From positions 1 through 26,719 of the forward strand of contig JBFLGC010000037.1 of NCBI GenBank assembly GCA_041859945.1: a stretch of DNA of 26,719 nt. Reading direction: 5' to 3'. This document shows, one piece after another, positions 7,203-14,559 of this stretch (position 1 is the first letter of the stretch; the number at the start of each line of letters is the position of its first letter). The notes beneath the pieces were generated by a model. That model was not told the DNA's origin. It saw only the letters and a list, made by a program, of their open reading frames with translations, and ran no database searches. The translations under genes were made by a program, and so were the position numbers. The stretch is from Tetragenococcus sp041859945 (GTDB lineage: Bacteria > Bacillota > Bacilli > Lactobacillales > Enterococcaceae).

Positions 7203-7921
7203 AAAAGTTCGCGATACGTGGTCGTGTGTTGGCCTTTGCTATCCGCTTCACGGATGCCATGCGTCGCCATCTTTTCCTCTTCAAGTAGCCGATTGACCAG
7301 TGTCGACTTGCCTACCCCGGAAGAGCCCAGTAAGGCGCCCGTTCGATTGGGCATTAAGCTTTCTTCTACGACACTGACATTTTCACCAGTCTGGTTACTG
7401 ACGAAATAGATTGGCACACCGATTGCTACCTGGGATGCGGCCAACTCTAATTCAGCGCGCTTTATTGCATCGATCAAATCAGATTTGGTAAGCAAAATGA
7501 TCGGCTGCGCCCCAGAATCCCAAGTAGCGATCAAATATCTTTCCAAACGCTTGACATTAAAGTCTTGGTTACAACTCATGACCAAAAAAGCAACATCGAT
7601 ATTGGCCGCGATCACTTGTACTTTGGTTTCATTTCCAGCCGCTTTTCTTTTAAAAACAGAAGTCCGTTCCAAGACATCTTGTATGATCCCACGATTTTCG
7701 CCATCTTGTGGGGCGATCAAGACCCAGTCACCGACTGCCGGGAAATCAAAAGTTGGTTCATAATGGAAGGCGCCTGGCAAGCTACAGAGCCACTCGCCTT
7801 CTTCTGTAATCACTTTAAAAAGTTCACGATTTTGCCTACTGACACGTCCTACCAACAAATTTTTGTTCTTCGTATTTTGTAACGCTTCTAAGCGGGCATT
7901 CCACCCTAATTTTTCTAACAT
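7194..7921 (-). pseudogene. rsgA: N-terminal part of IS-split ribosome-assembly GTPase RsgA paralogue
   Basis: Starts at ATG 7921 behind TTGGAGGAA. About 243 native residues remain before the IS adds a short foreign tail (stop at 7184). Residues about 20-100 are the OB-fold region (VGRVSRQNRELFKVITEEG). The circularly permuted GTPase motifs follow: G4 as LTKSD, then the P-loop GSSGVGKST, then TTYRELLLLT, where the IS interrupts just before G3. RsgA helps mature the 30S subunit and hydrolyses GTP on it. The length and N-terminus resemble the longer second RsgA paralogue found in some Firmicutes rather than the short rsgA beside prkC; this is from memory of the family. Loss of G3 and the zinc domain should abolish activity. 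Confidence 0.9.
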
Positions 7922-7951
7922 AGGTTTCCTCCAATTTTAGTTGTGCACAAC

Positions 7952-7982
7952 AAAAAAGCCTTGTTCTGCAAAAGACCAAGAC
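7952..7982 (-). terminator. Leader terminator (attenuator) upstream of the rsgA paralogue
   Basis: Minus-strand GTCTTGGTCT (7982-7973) pairs with AGAACAAGGC (7967-7958), with one G-A mismatch and one G-U pair, over a 5-base loop, followed by six T (7957-7952). It lies between the leader ORF and the rsgA ribosome site, so it terminates or permits transcription into that gene. Confidence 0.8.
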
Positions 7983-8057
7983 GCGAGGCAAACTAAACTT
8001 GGCAATCCCTTAGGTACGTGGACACAAGAATGGCGTAGCGTAGCGTTGGTCTTTCAC
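7968..8057 (-). promoter_or_regulatory. Candidate antiterminator pairing
   Basis: GUGAAAGACCAA (8057-8046, inside the leader ORF) can form 12 consecutive pairs, two of them G-U, with UUGGUCUUUUGC (7979-7968), which overlaps the 5' arm and loop of the terminator. The two structures exclude each other, so ribosome position on the leader would choose between them. CCAAG just after the leader stop can also pair with CTTGG of the terminator arm. Confidence 0.65.
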
Positions 8058-8084
8058 TTCATAAATCATCTTATTTTTAAGCAT
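8010..8084 (-). CDS. 24-residue leader peptide of the rsgA paralogue
   Basis: ATG at 8084 lies behind a strong GGAGGTG (8097-8091), itself about 14 bases after the predicted transcription start. The peptide begins MLKNKMIYEVKDQ and ends RYATPFLCPRT, with a TAA at 8012-8010. Codons 10-13 (GTG AAA GAC CAA) are complementary to the 5' arm of the downstream terminator. Such a short, well-initiated ORF before a terminator is the usual form of ribosome-controlled attenuation. I do not recognise the peptide, and what would stall a ribosome on it is not visible. Confidence 0.7.
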   Translation of the reverse strand: MLKNKMIYEVKDQRYATPFLCPRT

Positions 8085-8116
8085 AGACCACACCTCCATT
8101 CCTGATTGATAAATCG

Positions 8117-8145
8117 ATTTTACTAAATGAGCAGATTTCTGTCAA
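8117..8145 (-). promoter_or_regulatory. Sigma-A promoter of the leader/rsgA transcript
   Basis: TTGACA (8145-8140), a 17-base spacer and TAAAAT (8122-8117) on the minus strand. The inferred start near 8110 leaves just enough leader for the ribosome site at 8097. Confidence 0.75.
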
Positions 8146-8559
8146 ATGATTAAAGCAAATATCAAAAAGATTAACTGAAGTCTAGCTATACGCCAAAAGA
8201 TAAAAGTGGAATAGTTTAAGAAGAAATGATCCTTTCTTCACCCGCCATTTTCTTGAAAAAAAGCTTAATCCTAATATTCAGATTGACCTATTTTAATTAA
8301 AATTTTATTAAATCCCCAATAAAAAAGTCTTTTTTTTGCCGAATATTGTATTCTTTCATAAAAATGATTGTATTTTTTATATAATATACACAATTATGGT
8401 TTGGTCGACAAAACCCTATTTTGAGCTTTTTTACATTTTTAGAACGTTGGCATGAAGCCTTTTTAAGGTAGTGAAAATGGAGTTTTTGAGGTTTTGGCTA
8501 CCTAACCAATTATTTATTATTCAAATAGGTTTATCTACAACTAGAGTTACATAACTACC
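8146..8559. other. AT-rich intergenic region with a degenerate terminator copy
   Basis: About 400 bases without a recognisable gene on either strand. It holds the degenerate cyd-terminator copy (8242-8275) and an AT-rich TATAAT at 8380-8385 with no good -35 box. An imperfect 18-base palindrome, GGTTTGGTCGACAAAACC, lies at 8398-8415. The composition is more AT-rich than the rsgA and cyd genes on either side, consistent with acquired DNA. Confidence 0.6.
8242..8275. repeat. Degenerate copy of the cyd terminator region
   Basis: The first 25 bases are identical to 10035-10059 and the next 9 differ at one or two positions. The perfect 12-bp hairpin present at the other copy has decayed here. Confidence 0.8.
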
Positions 8560-8610
8560 ATGATATTGCTCATCATATTGCTAGTAGTAATTATTGCAAA
8601 AAGAAGGTAA
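8560..8610 (+). CDS. Possible 16-residue hydrophobic micropeptide
   Basis: ATG at 8560 opens a 16-codon frame of almost pure Ile/Leu/Val ending AKRR, a membrane helix with a positive tail. Its stop lies 5 bases before the next ATG, and its last codons form the ribosome site of that gene. No clear ribosome site precedes its own ATG. It may be chance, or a coupled leader of the next gene. Confidence 0.2.
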   Translation: MILLIILLVVIIAKRR

Positions 8611-8615
8611 AACTG

Positions 8616-9026
8616 ATGTCACTATATAATATATACTTTTTAATTTTTTTAACTTTGGTTATATTTGTTATACTTATTTTCCTTTATCCAAAGAAAACAT
8701 TGAAATTATTTTGGATTTTCTTAGCTATTTTTTGTTTAAATCCATGGTTGTTTGAAATAAATAAATTCTTTTTTAACCACTTTTTTGAACAAGTTGTTTT
8801 TATCGGGATAACAATTATTATAGCAATACTAATTTCGATTGTTACAGGAATTGTTCTAGGAATTATAAAAAAAGAACTTTTCCTAATCATATCCTCAATT
8901 TTAGTGGCTATCCTTTTTTTAGGAGTTGGAATCTTTGATTTATTAGACGGTTCAATGCCTATTATTCAAACAATACTTAGAATACTTATTATTTTCTGCC
9001 CATTATCAATCAAGGAACAAAAATAG
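8616..9026 (+). CDS. Unknown membrane protein, about four TM segments
   Basis: A 136-residue, very hydrophobic protein behind GAAGG, with ATG at 8616. Hydrophobic stretches at about 5-24, 28-45, 58-84 and 88-130 suggest four or five membrane helices. The short connecting loops carry Lys (FLYPKKTLK, GIIKKEL), and the C-terminus is charged (KEQK). It has no recognisable motif. The gene is much richer in A and T, with ATA/TTT-type codons, than the cyd genes next to it, which suggests transfer. It lies between the two copies of the cyd-terminator repeat. Confidence 0.6.
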   Translation: MSLYNIYFLIFLTLVIFVILIFLYPKKTLKLFWIFLAIFCLNPWLFEINKFFFNHFFEQVVFIGITIIIAILISIVTGIVLGIIKKELFLIISSILVAILFLGVGIFDLLDGSMPIIQTILRILIIFCPLSIKEQK

Positions 9027-9119
9027 GCAATTCTACCAGATAATGGTATACTTGATTGAGAAAAATTTACTTTCAAATAGATGATAGCGCTATCTATAAA
9101 AACTAGGAGGTCTTGCTCA

Positions 9120-9848
9120 ATGAAGAAGCAAAACAAGCAGTGGTTTTGGTTAGGTCTAGTTGCAGTCGTACTTATCTTTAGTGGTATCTGTTACCGTGCG
9201 CAGGCCAAAAAACAACTGACAGAAGACAAAGCGGAAGTGGCAACAAAACTAAAGGCAGTGAAACAAGAGGTGCAAAAGATGTCTGATTCGGAAGGCTTTT
9301 TGACAGCGGATCTTACGCAAGCCGATCTTGAACAAGCGGCAGAGCACTTAGAGCAATTGCAAAAAGAAAACCGCGCATTAAAAAATCAAGCCTTGAACGA
9401 GCAACGCTTTGATATGGTGGCGGATGATTTAGCGGTGGTTTCCGAGAAATTCGAACTTCAAGAAGCAACCAATGCCCTCTTCGATCCGTTTTTGACAGCT
9501 ATCAAGGGGCAAACAACTCAAGTGACAGCTGTCATTACAGATGAAACGACTCGTGAGCAGATTTATGCCATTGAATCACAACTTGAAACGAACTTTCCGC
9601 AAAGATTAGCTTGGAAAGAGAGCTTATTGACATTGACGGCAGACGCTTACACACAGATCCTTTTGCAAGAGAGTGCGGATCAGGCAATCAAAGTTTTGAA
9701 CGAAGACGCGCCGAGTGATCGGCAACAATGGCTCGATCTATTGAGCATTTCGGTGAATAATATGAAAGCCTCTGATCGCAAATGGGCCATGCAAAAGCAA
9801 TTGCTTCAGATGGAGGCGCTGACTGGCTTGACCCCAACGGATATTTGA
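9120..9848 (+). CDS. Membrane-anchored coiled-coil protein of unknown function
   Basis: The best start is ATG 9120 behind AGGAGG (9105-9110), giving 242 residues; the frame is open from 9081 but without a ribosome site there. Residues 8-26 (WFWLGLVAVVLIFSGICY) are a single N-terminal membrane anchor or uncleaved signal. Residues about 35-110 are rich in Lys, Glu, Gln and Leu with heptad spacing, probably coiled coil, and the rest is helical and soluble. The topology implies an extracellular domain. No enzyme or binding motif is evident. GC content is closer to the host core genes than to that of its upstream neighbour. Confidence 0.75.
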   Translation: MKKQNKQWFWLGLVAVVLIFSGICYRAQAKKQLTEDKAEVATKLKAVKQEVQKMSDSEGFLTADLTQADLEQAAEHLEQLQKENRALKNQALNEQRFDMVADDLAVVSEKFELQEATNALFDPFLTAIKGQTTQVTAVITDETTREQIYAIESQLETNFPQRLAWKESLLTLTADAYTQILLQESADQAIKVLNEDAPSDRQQWLDLLSISVNNMKASDRKWAMQKQLLQMEALTGLTPTDI

Positions 9849-10034
9849 GTAGAAATATACTAATCTAAATTTTTGTCTTTTGTAGGTGGGAATCGGAAAC
9901 TTAGATTATATCTGTATTTTCAGTCATTTGGATCAACCTTCTACTAAGCAAATGATTCTATTTCGCATTTTTCGCCAGTGAAGGGGTACAATAACCGAGG
10001 CTTAAAAAAATAAGGCAAAAAAAATCTCTATCAT

Positions 10035-10068
10035 CCGCCATTTTCTTGAAAAAAAGCTTGATCCTAAA
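10035..10068. repeat. Intact copy of the duplicated cyd terminator region
   Basis: The first 25 bases are identical to 8242-8266. This copy continues into the functional-looking cyd terminator. Confidence 0.8.
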
Positions 10069-10083
10069 ATCAGGATCAAGCTT
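10049..10083 (-). terminator. Terminator of the cydABDC operon
   Basis: Minus-strand AAGCTTGATCCT (10083-10072) pairs perfectly with AGGATCAAGCTT (10065-10054) over 6 bases, followed by a seven-T run partly in the stem. It starts 4 bases after the last operon gene. Confidence 0.92.
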
Positions 10084-10086
10084 CTT

Positions 10087-11829
10087 TTATTTTCCTTCAT
10101 CGATAGCTTTTAATTTTTGATAACGAGCACTATTTTGCCCAAGTTCGTTAGGTGTTCCGGACATTTCCAGATGACCGTCTTCAATGAAGACCACCCGATC
10201 CATTTTCTCAATACCTTGTAAATGGTGGGTCACCCAGATCACGGTTTTGTCTTGCAACTGGGTCAAGAAGGTGTCGATCAAGGCTTGTTCGGTGATTGGA
10301 TCAAGTCCCACAGTCGGTTCATCTAGTAAAACGATTGGGGTGTCTTTTAACAGGATCCGCGCTAGAGCCAAGCGATGGCGTTCGCCACCGGAAAAACGCA
10401 AACCGGCTTCATCGACCATGGTATTGAGTTGGTCTGGTAACATTTCGACCATTTGTTTAAGGCCAACCCGGGTTAGCACTTGCCAAACTTCTTCTAGGGT
10501 AGCTGCTTCATTTCCGATACGCAAATTATTCAAAACAGTCGTATGAAAGAGATACGGTTCTTGCTGGATCACCCCGATGTGTTCCGTGATCGCATCGCCA
10601 AAACGGAAGGTGTCGAGCCCAGCCAGCGTCAGGCGTCCTGCTGTTGGCCGTAAGTCGCCGCGGATCAAAGTCGTCAGGGTACTTTTCCCCGACCCACTAC
10701 GTCCCAGCACCGCAATCTTTTCCCCACTTTTGATCTCTAGGCTCAACTGATCGAGGACCAAGCGACTGTCTGCTTCGTAGCGAAAAGATACCTTGTCGAT
10801 GACGATATCTAAAGGTTGTTGGATCAAAACTGGTTCACTTGTTGCCGTGATTTCAGGCAGAGCGTTTAAACGGGTGATCGAGTCCTTATAAATATTGGTT
10901 TCTTGGGCCGCCGCAGGTAAACCAGCAAAAGCATCGACCAAAGGAAAGACACTCAGGACAAAAGCCGCGATCCAGTTGGCCGCCCCACCATGATCCCCAG
11001 GAAATTGAAAACTAGTCCAAATCAGGAGTAGGACAGTGACGATACCAAACGTTGCTTGTAAGAGAAAGTCACGGCGACGATTAAAACGGCGCAACTCTTT
11101 TTGGACCTGTGCTAATTCTTTTTGTGAGTCCACATGTAAAGCCACATATTCTGGCCCGCGTTGACTAAAGATCCAATCCGATACGCCAAGGACATTATCC
11201 GTCAAATCAGCGTAGAGTGCATTCTTCCATTGTTTCTCACGTTCTTGTCGGGCGCCATTTGCTAGCACGGACCACAATGGCAAAACGATGAGGATATTTA
11301 GCAAGACCAGGGCCATAAGTCCGGCAAAGGGCCAGGAAAAGATGCCCAAGCCGAGCATTAGAAACAGCGTCAAGATCCATGCGATAAAGGTCGGAAAAAT
11401 CGTCCGTAAGTACAAGTTCTGGATGTGATTGATATCCTCCGCTAAAATGCCTAGAATATCGCCGACTTTGTAATGACGTTTAAAGAAAATAGCATCTTTT
11501 TCGAGCGTATTATATAATTTCAACCGCAATTGCGAGGTCATCTTTAAGACCCAGTTGTGGCTGACTAACCGTTCCACATAGCGAAAAGTGGGCCGGCCGA
11601 TCCCAAAAGCGCGCGTCAAGACGATCGGGACATAGACGAGCAGGATATTTTCTGGAAGCGAGGCCGAACGACTGATCAAAAAGCCCGAGGTAAACATCAA
11701 AGCCCCGCCACAAAAATAGGTCAAAAAGCCTAAAAATAATGCCCAAGCCATTGTTTTACGGTATTTTTTCAAGAAAGGTTTGATCCAGCTATCTTTTTGC
11801 AAGGCTTGAAAGAAAGGAATCTTAGACAT
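10087..11829 (-). CDS. cydC: Cytochrome bd assembly ABC transporter subunit CydC
   Basis: A 580-residue half-transporter: about six membrane helices in 1-320 (FLTYFCGGALMFTSGFLISRSA is the CydC-like first helix), then an ATPase domain. This has Walker A GRSGSGKST, signature FSGGERHRLALAR, Walker B PIVLLDEP and the H-loop VTHH. With CydD it exports thiols (cysteine, glutathione) needed for cytochrome bd assembly; that role is known from E. coli. In B. subtilis naming this fourth gene is cydD. It overlaps the end of the gene before it by 8 bases, so it is translationally coupled, and it is the last gene of the operon. Confidence 0.92.
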   Translation of the reverse strand: MSKIPFFQALQKDSWIKPFLKKYRKTMAWALFLGFLTYFCGGALMFTSGFLISRSASLPENILLVYVPIVLTRAFGIGRPTFRYVERLVSHNWVLKMTSQLRLKLYNTLEKDAIFFKRHYKVGDILGILAEDINHIQNLYLRTIFPTFIAWILTLFLMLGLGIFSWPFAGLMALVLLNILIVLPLWSVLANGARQEREKQWKNALYADLTDNVLGVSDWIFSQRGPEYVALHVDSQKELAQVQKELRRFNRRRDFLLQATFGIVTVLLLIWTSFQFPGDHGGAANWIAAFVLSVFPLVDAFAGLPAAAQETNIYKDSITRLNALPEITATSEPVLIQQPLDIVIDKVSFRYEADSRLVLDQLSLEIKSGEKIAVLGRSGSGKSTLTTLIRGDLRPTAGRLTLAGLDTFRFGDAITEHIGVIQQEPYLFHTTVLNNLRIGNEAATLEEVWQVLTRVGLKQMVEMLPDQLNTMVDEAGLRFSGGERHRLALARILLKDTPIVLLDEPTVGLDPITEQALIDTFLTQLQDKTVIWVTHHLQGIEKMDRVVFIEDGHLEMSGTPNELGQNSARYQKLKAIDEGK

Positions 11830-13543
11830 TGGTAGCCCCCCTCATTTGTTTCGTCAGTTGGTAAAAAGCCCCGTGAGATTCGGTCAATTCCGCAAAAGTG
11901 CCGTGTTCTACCAATTGCCCCTGATCGAGGACTAAGATCTGATCCATTTGTTGCATCCAGTGCAGGCGGTGAGTCGCAAAGAAAACTAAATGCCCTTCCA
12001 TAAGTGGTAACATGCGCTCTTTTAACTCCACTTCCGTTTCAATATCTAAATGCGCTGTGGGTTCATCAAAAAGCATGATTTTACGATCTTTATCTAAAAA
12101 AGCGCGGGCCAAAGCGATCCTTTGTGCTTGTCCACCACTCAGCGGACGTGCGCCGTTGCCGATTTGCGTCTCTAGTTTTTCTGGTAATTCAGCCAACAAT
12201 TCATCTAAACCAACCACATGGATGGCAGCGTAAATCTCGGCATCGCTTGCTTGTGGTGTATAAAAGGCAATATTTTCCCGCAAAGAAGCTTGAAAGACAT
12301 AAGGGTCTTGCGGGATATATGTGATCTGCTTTTGCCAATCGGTCTGAGCAAAGTCAGGCAGTGTCAGCTTATTGATCGTGATTGTGCCTTTTTCTAAAGG
12401 ATGAAAGCCGCTCAAGCTATTGATCAACGTCGATTTTCCCGAACCACTCATGCCGATGATCCCGATTTTTTGAAAGCCTTTCACTTGAAAGGAAAGCTTT
12501 TCTAGGGCTACTTTATCCTCATAGTTGACCGTCAGATCAGTAACTGTCAATTCATCCGTATTTGTCCAAGAGCTCAGCATCGTTTTTCCCTCGGTCAACC
12601 TAGGTAAAGCCATGACTTCGTTGATCGCCGTCATCGCATTTTTACCGTCTAAAGTCGCATGGTAATCATTGGCAAAATCACGGACCGGCAAGAAATACTC
12701 TGGGGCTAAAATCAAAACAGTCAAGGCTGGAAATAAAGGGATCGCGCCATTTAGTAAACGTAAACCGAGAAAAACCGCCACGATAGCAATCGATAGCGTG
12801 GTAAAAAAGTCCAAAGCAAAGGTCGATAAAATCGCAATTTTCAGTGTACTCATCGTGGTTTTACGAAATTCTTCACTGGTTTTAAAAATGCTTTTCCCAT
12901 AAGCTTTACTGAGGCCAAACAATTTCAAGGTATCGATGCCACGTAAGGAATCGATAAAGTGATTGGATAATAATTGAAAAGCTTTATACTGTTTGTCGGC
13001 TTTGGCTTGGGCCGCATAACCCAAAATAATCATAAAAATGATGATCAAGGGAAAAACGATCAACAAGGTGATCCCCGAGGTAATATCTAGGTAAAATATG
13101 ACAGCTAAAATCAACCAAGGGACGATCATCATGTTCATGACTTTCGATAAGATCAAGTGAATGTAATTTTCAACTTGGGTGATACCGTCTAAAGCCATCG
13201 TCGTCAAATTCCCCGTTCCTTGATCTTGAACGACTTTGGGTCCTAGATCAAAGACTTGCTTTAGTAATTCTTCGCGCAAAAAAGCCGCTTGCTCGGCCGC
13301 ATAGTCATCTAAAATTTTATCACGGCTCCAAGTAAGACCATGCCTTAGCAAAAAAACGCCAAAAAAGGCGACGATCACTAAGACTTGTTGCCTTAAAGCC
13401 TGACCACTCCAGAGATTTGTGATCACGCGTGATAAACTCCACGCTTGACCGATGATAGAAAGGGCCTGCAAGACCGCTAGTCCAGCAAGCACCCCCATGA
13501 TTTTTTTGATAGCTGGTAACTTTAAAATGGCTTTATCGATCAT
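11822..13543 (-). CDS. cydD: Cytochrome bd assembly ABC transporter subunit CydD
   Basis: A 573-residue half-transporter that pairs with the next gene product. The membrane part matches the E. coli CydD pattern: IGQAWSLSRVI in the first helix, HFIDSLRGIDTLKLFG, FALDFFTTLSIAIVAVFLGLRL and LAPEYFLPVRDFANDYHA. The ATPase has Walker A GMSGSGKST, signature LSGGQAQRIALARA and Walker B IMLFDEP. Named CydD by E. coli usage; B. subtilis calls the third gene cydC. Its ATG overlaps the cydB stop as ATGA. The heterodimer moves reduced thiols across the membrane to allow haem incorporation into the oxidase. Confidence 0.92.
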   Translation of the reverse strand: MIDKAILKLPAIKKIMGVLAGLAVLQALSIIGQAWSLSRVITNLWSGQALRQQVLVIVAFFGVFLLRHGLTWSRDKILDDYAAEQAAFLREELLKQVFDLGPKVVQDQGTGNLTTMALDGITQVENYIHLILSKVMNMMIVPWLILAVIFYLDITSGITLLIVFPLIIIFMIILGYAAQAKADKQYKAFQLLSNHFIDSLRGIDTLKLFGLSKAYGKSIFKTSEEFRKTTMSTLKIAILSTFALDFFTTLSIAIVAVFLGLRLLNGAIPLFPALTVLILAPEYFLPVRDFANDYHATLDGKNAMTAINEVMALPRLTEGKTMLSSWTNTDELTVTDLTVNYEDKVALEKLSFQVKGFQKIGIIGMSGSGKSTLINSLSGFHPLEKGTITINKLTLPDFAQTDWQKQITYIPQDPYVFQASLRENIAFYTPQASDAEIYAAIHVVGLDELLAELPEKLETQIGNGARPLSGGQAQRIALARAFLDKDRKIMLFDEPTAHLDIETEVELKERMLPLMEGHLVFFATHRLHWMQQMDQILVLDQGQLVEHGTFAELTESHGAFYQLTKQMRGATNV

Positions 13544-14559
13544 TGCCCATACCCCGTGACCTCACCAGCTGTGATCCGTTTTCTAAAGATATAATAGGTC
13601 CAAGCAATGTAGGCCAAAACGATCGGTAACAAGGTCAAAGCCACGATACTCATGATCTTAAGCGTGTAGGGTGAAGAAGAGGCATTGGCGATCAGTAAGT
13701 CAGTCCCAAGCAGGTCTGAGTTGATCAAGACCCGCGGAAAGATCCCACTGAACAAAAGAGCCACTAAGGCGACCATAGTAAAGCCACTCGAAAGAAAGGC
13801 AAGCAATTCTTTCCCCTTGATCAAGGTGACGTTAGCCACAACCGTCAAAGCCACGATCAAAACCGTCAAAAGCGTCGTTGAGAGGGGATGGACGGTAAAG
13901 AAATCGGTTTTCACAAAAAGTAGGATCGCAAAAAGGACGAGACCGACATAAAGGACCCAATACATGGCTTGGGCATAGTTTTTGGCACGATCATGGAGCA
14001 CACCTGTCGTTTTCAAGCTAATATAATTTAGTCCATGCAGATAGCAAAGTAAGGTCAAACTGAGACCACCGACAACAGAGAACAAATTGATAAAGTCGGA
14101 AAAATGTCCGCTGATATTAAAATCTGCATCCATTGGGACACCTTGGACCATACTAATGAACAAAATGCCAAAGAAAAAGGGCACCATAAAACTGCCAAGC
14201 GTCATTGTCCATTCCCAGATATCTTTCTTAGCTTCGGGCATATGACTACGAAATTCAAAAGAGACCCCACGAATGATCAAGCCAACTAAAATCAAGAGCA
14301 AAATCAAGTAATATCCCGAAAATAAAGAAGCATACCATTCCGGGAAAGAGGCAAACATAGCGCCACCAGCTGCGATCAGCCAGACTTCATTGCCGTCCCA
14401 GACAGGTCCAATAGTGGCGATCAATTGATCCCGTTCTTTACGGTCAAAGCCGAGGGTCCGAACCGCCATACCGACCCCATAGTCAAAGCCATCAAAGAAG
14501 AAAAAGCCCGCAAATAAGACACCAATCAAAAGAAACCATAATAGTTGTAAATGACTCAT
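13540..14559 (-). CDS. cydB: Cytochrome bd ubiquinol/menaquinol oxidase subunit II
   Basis: A 339-residue protein with about eight or nine membrane helices. The N-terminus (LFAGFFFFDGFDYGVGM) and ATIGPVWDGNEVWLIAAGGAMFASFPEWYA are the conserved CydB signature. It forms the oxidase core with CydA and stabilises the haems without binding them in the same way. Its start overlaps the cydA stop by four bases (ATGA), and its own stop overlaps the cydD start. The length is normal for the family and it appears intact. Confidence 0.96.
   Translation of the reverse strand: MSHLQLLWFLLIGVLFAGFFFFDGFDYGVGMAVRTLGFDRKERDQLIATIGPVWDGNEVWLIAAGGAMFASFPEWYASLFSGYYLILLLILVGLIIRGVSFEFRSHMPEAKKDIWEWTMTLGSFMVPFFFGILFISMVQGVPMDADFNISGHFSDFINLFSVVGGLSLTLLCYLHGLNYISLKTTGVLHDRAKNYAQAMYWVLYVGLVLFAILLFVKTDFFTVHPLSTTLLTVLIVALTVVANVTLIKGKELLAFLSSGFTMVALVALLFSGIFPRVLINSDLLGTDLLIANASSSPYTLKIMSIVALTLLPIVLAYIAWTYYIFRKRITAGEVTGYGQ

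Noticed and set aside
8398..8415. Imperfect palindrome GGTTTGGTCGACAAAACC considered as a CRISPR repeat or operator
   Set aside because: It occurs once in the window, no spacer-repeat periodicity follows, and no cas gene is present. An operator is possible but no gene with a clear promoter is tied to it.
9081..9119. Upstream extension of the coiled-coil protein to the ATG at 9081
   Set aside because: AGGAGG at 9105-9110 is correctly spaced for the ATG at 9120, and nothing like a ribosome site precedes 9081.
9862..9909. TAATCTAA and TTAGATTA inverted repeat after the coiled-coil protein gene
   Set aside because: The loop is about 30 bases and no T-run follows; it is not a credible terminator.
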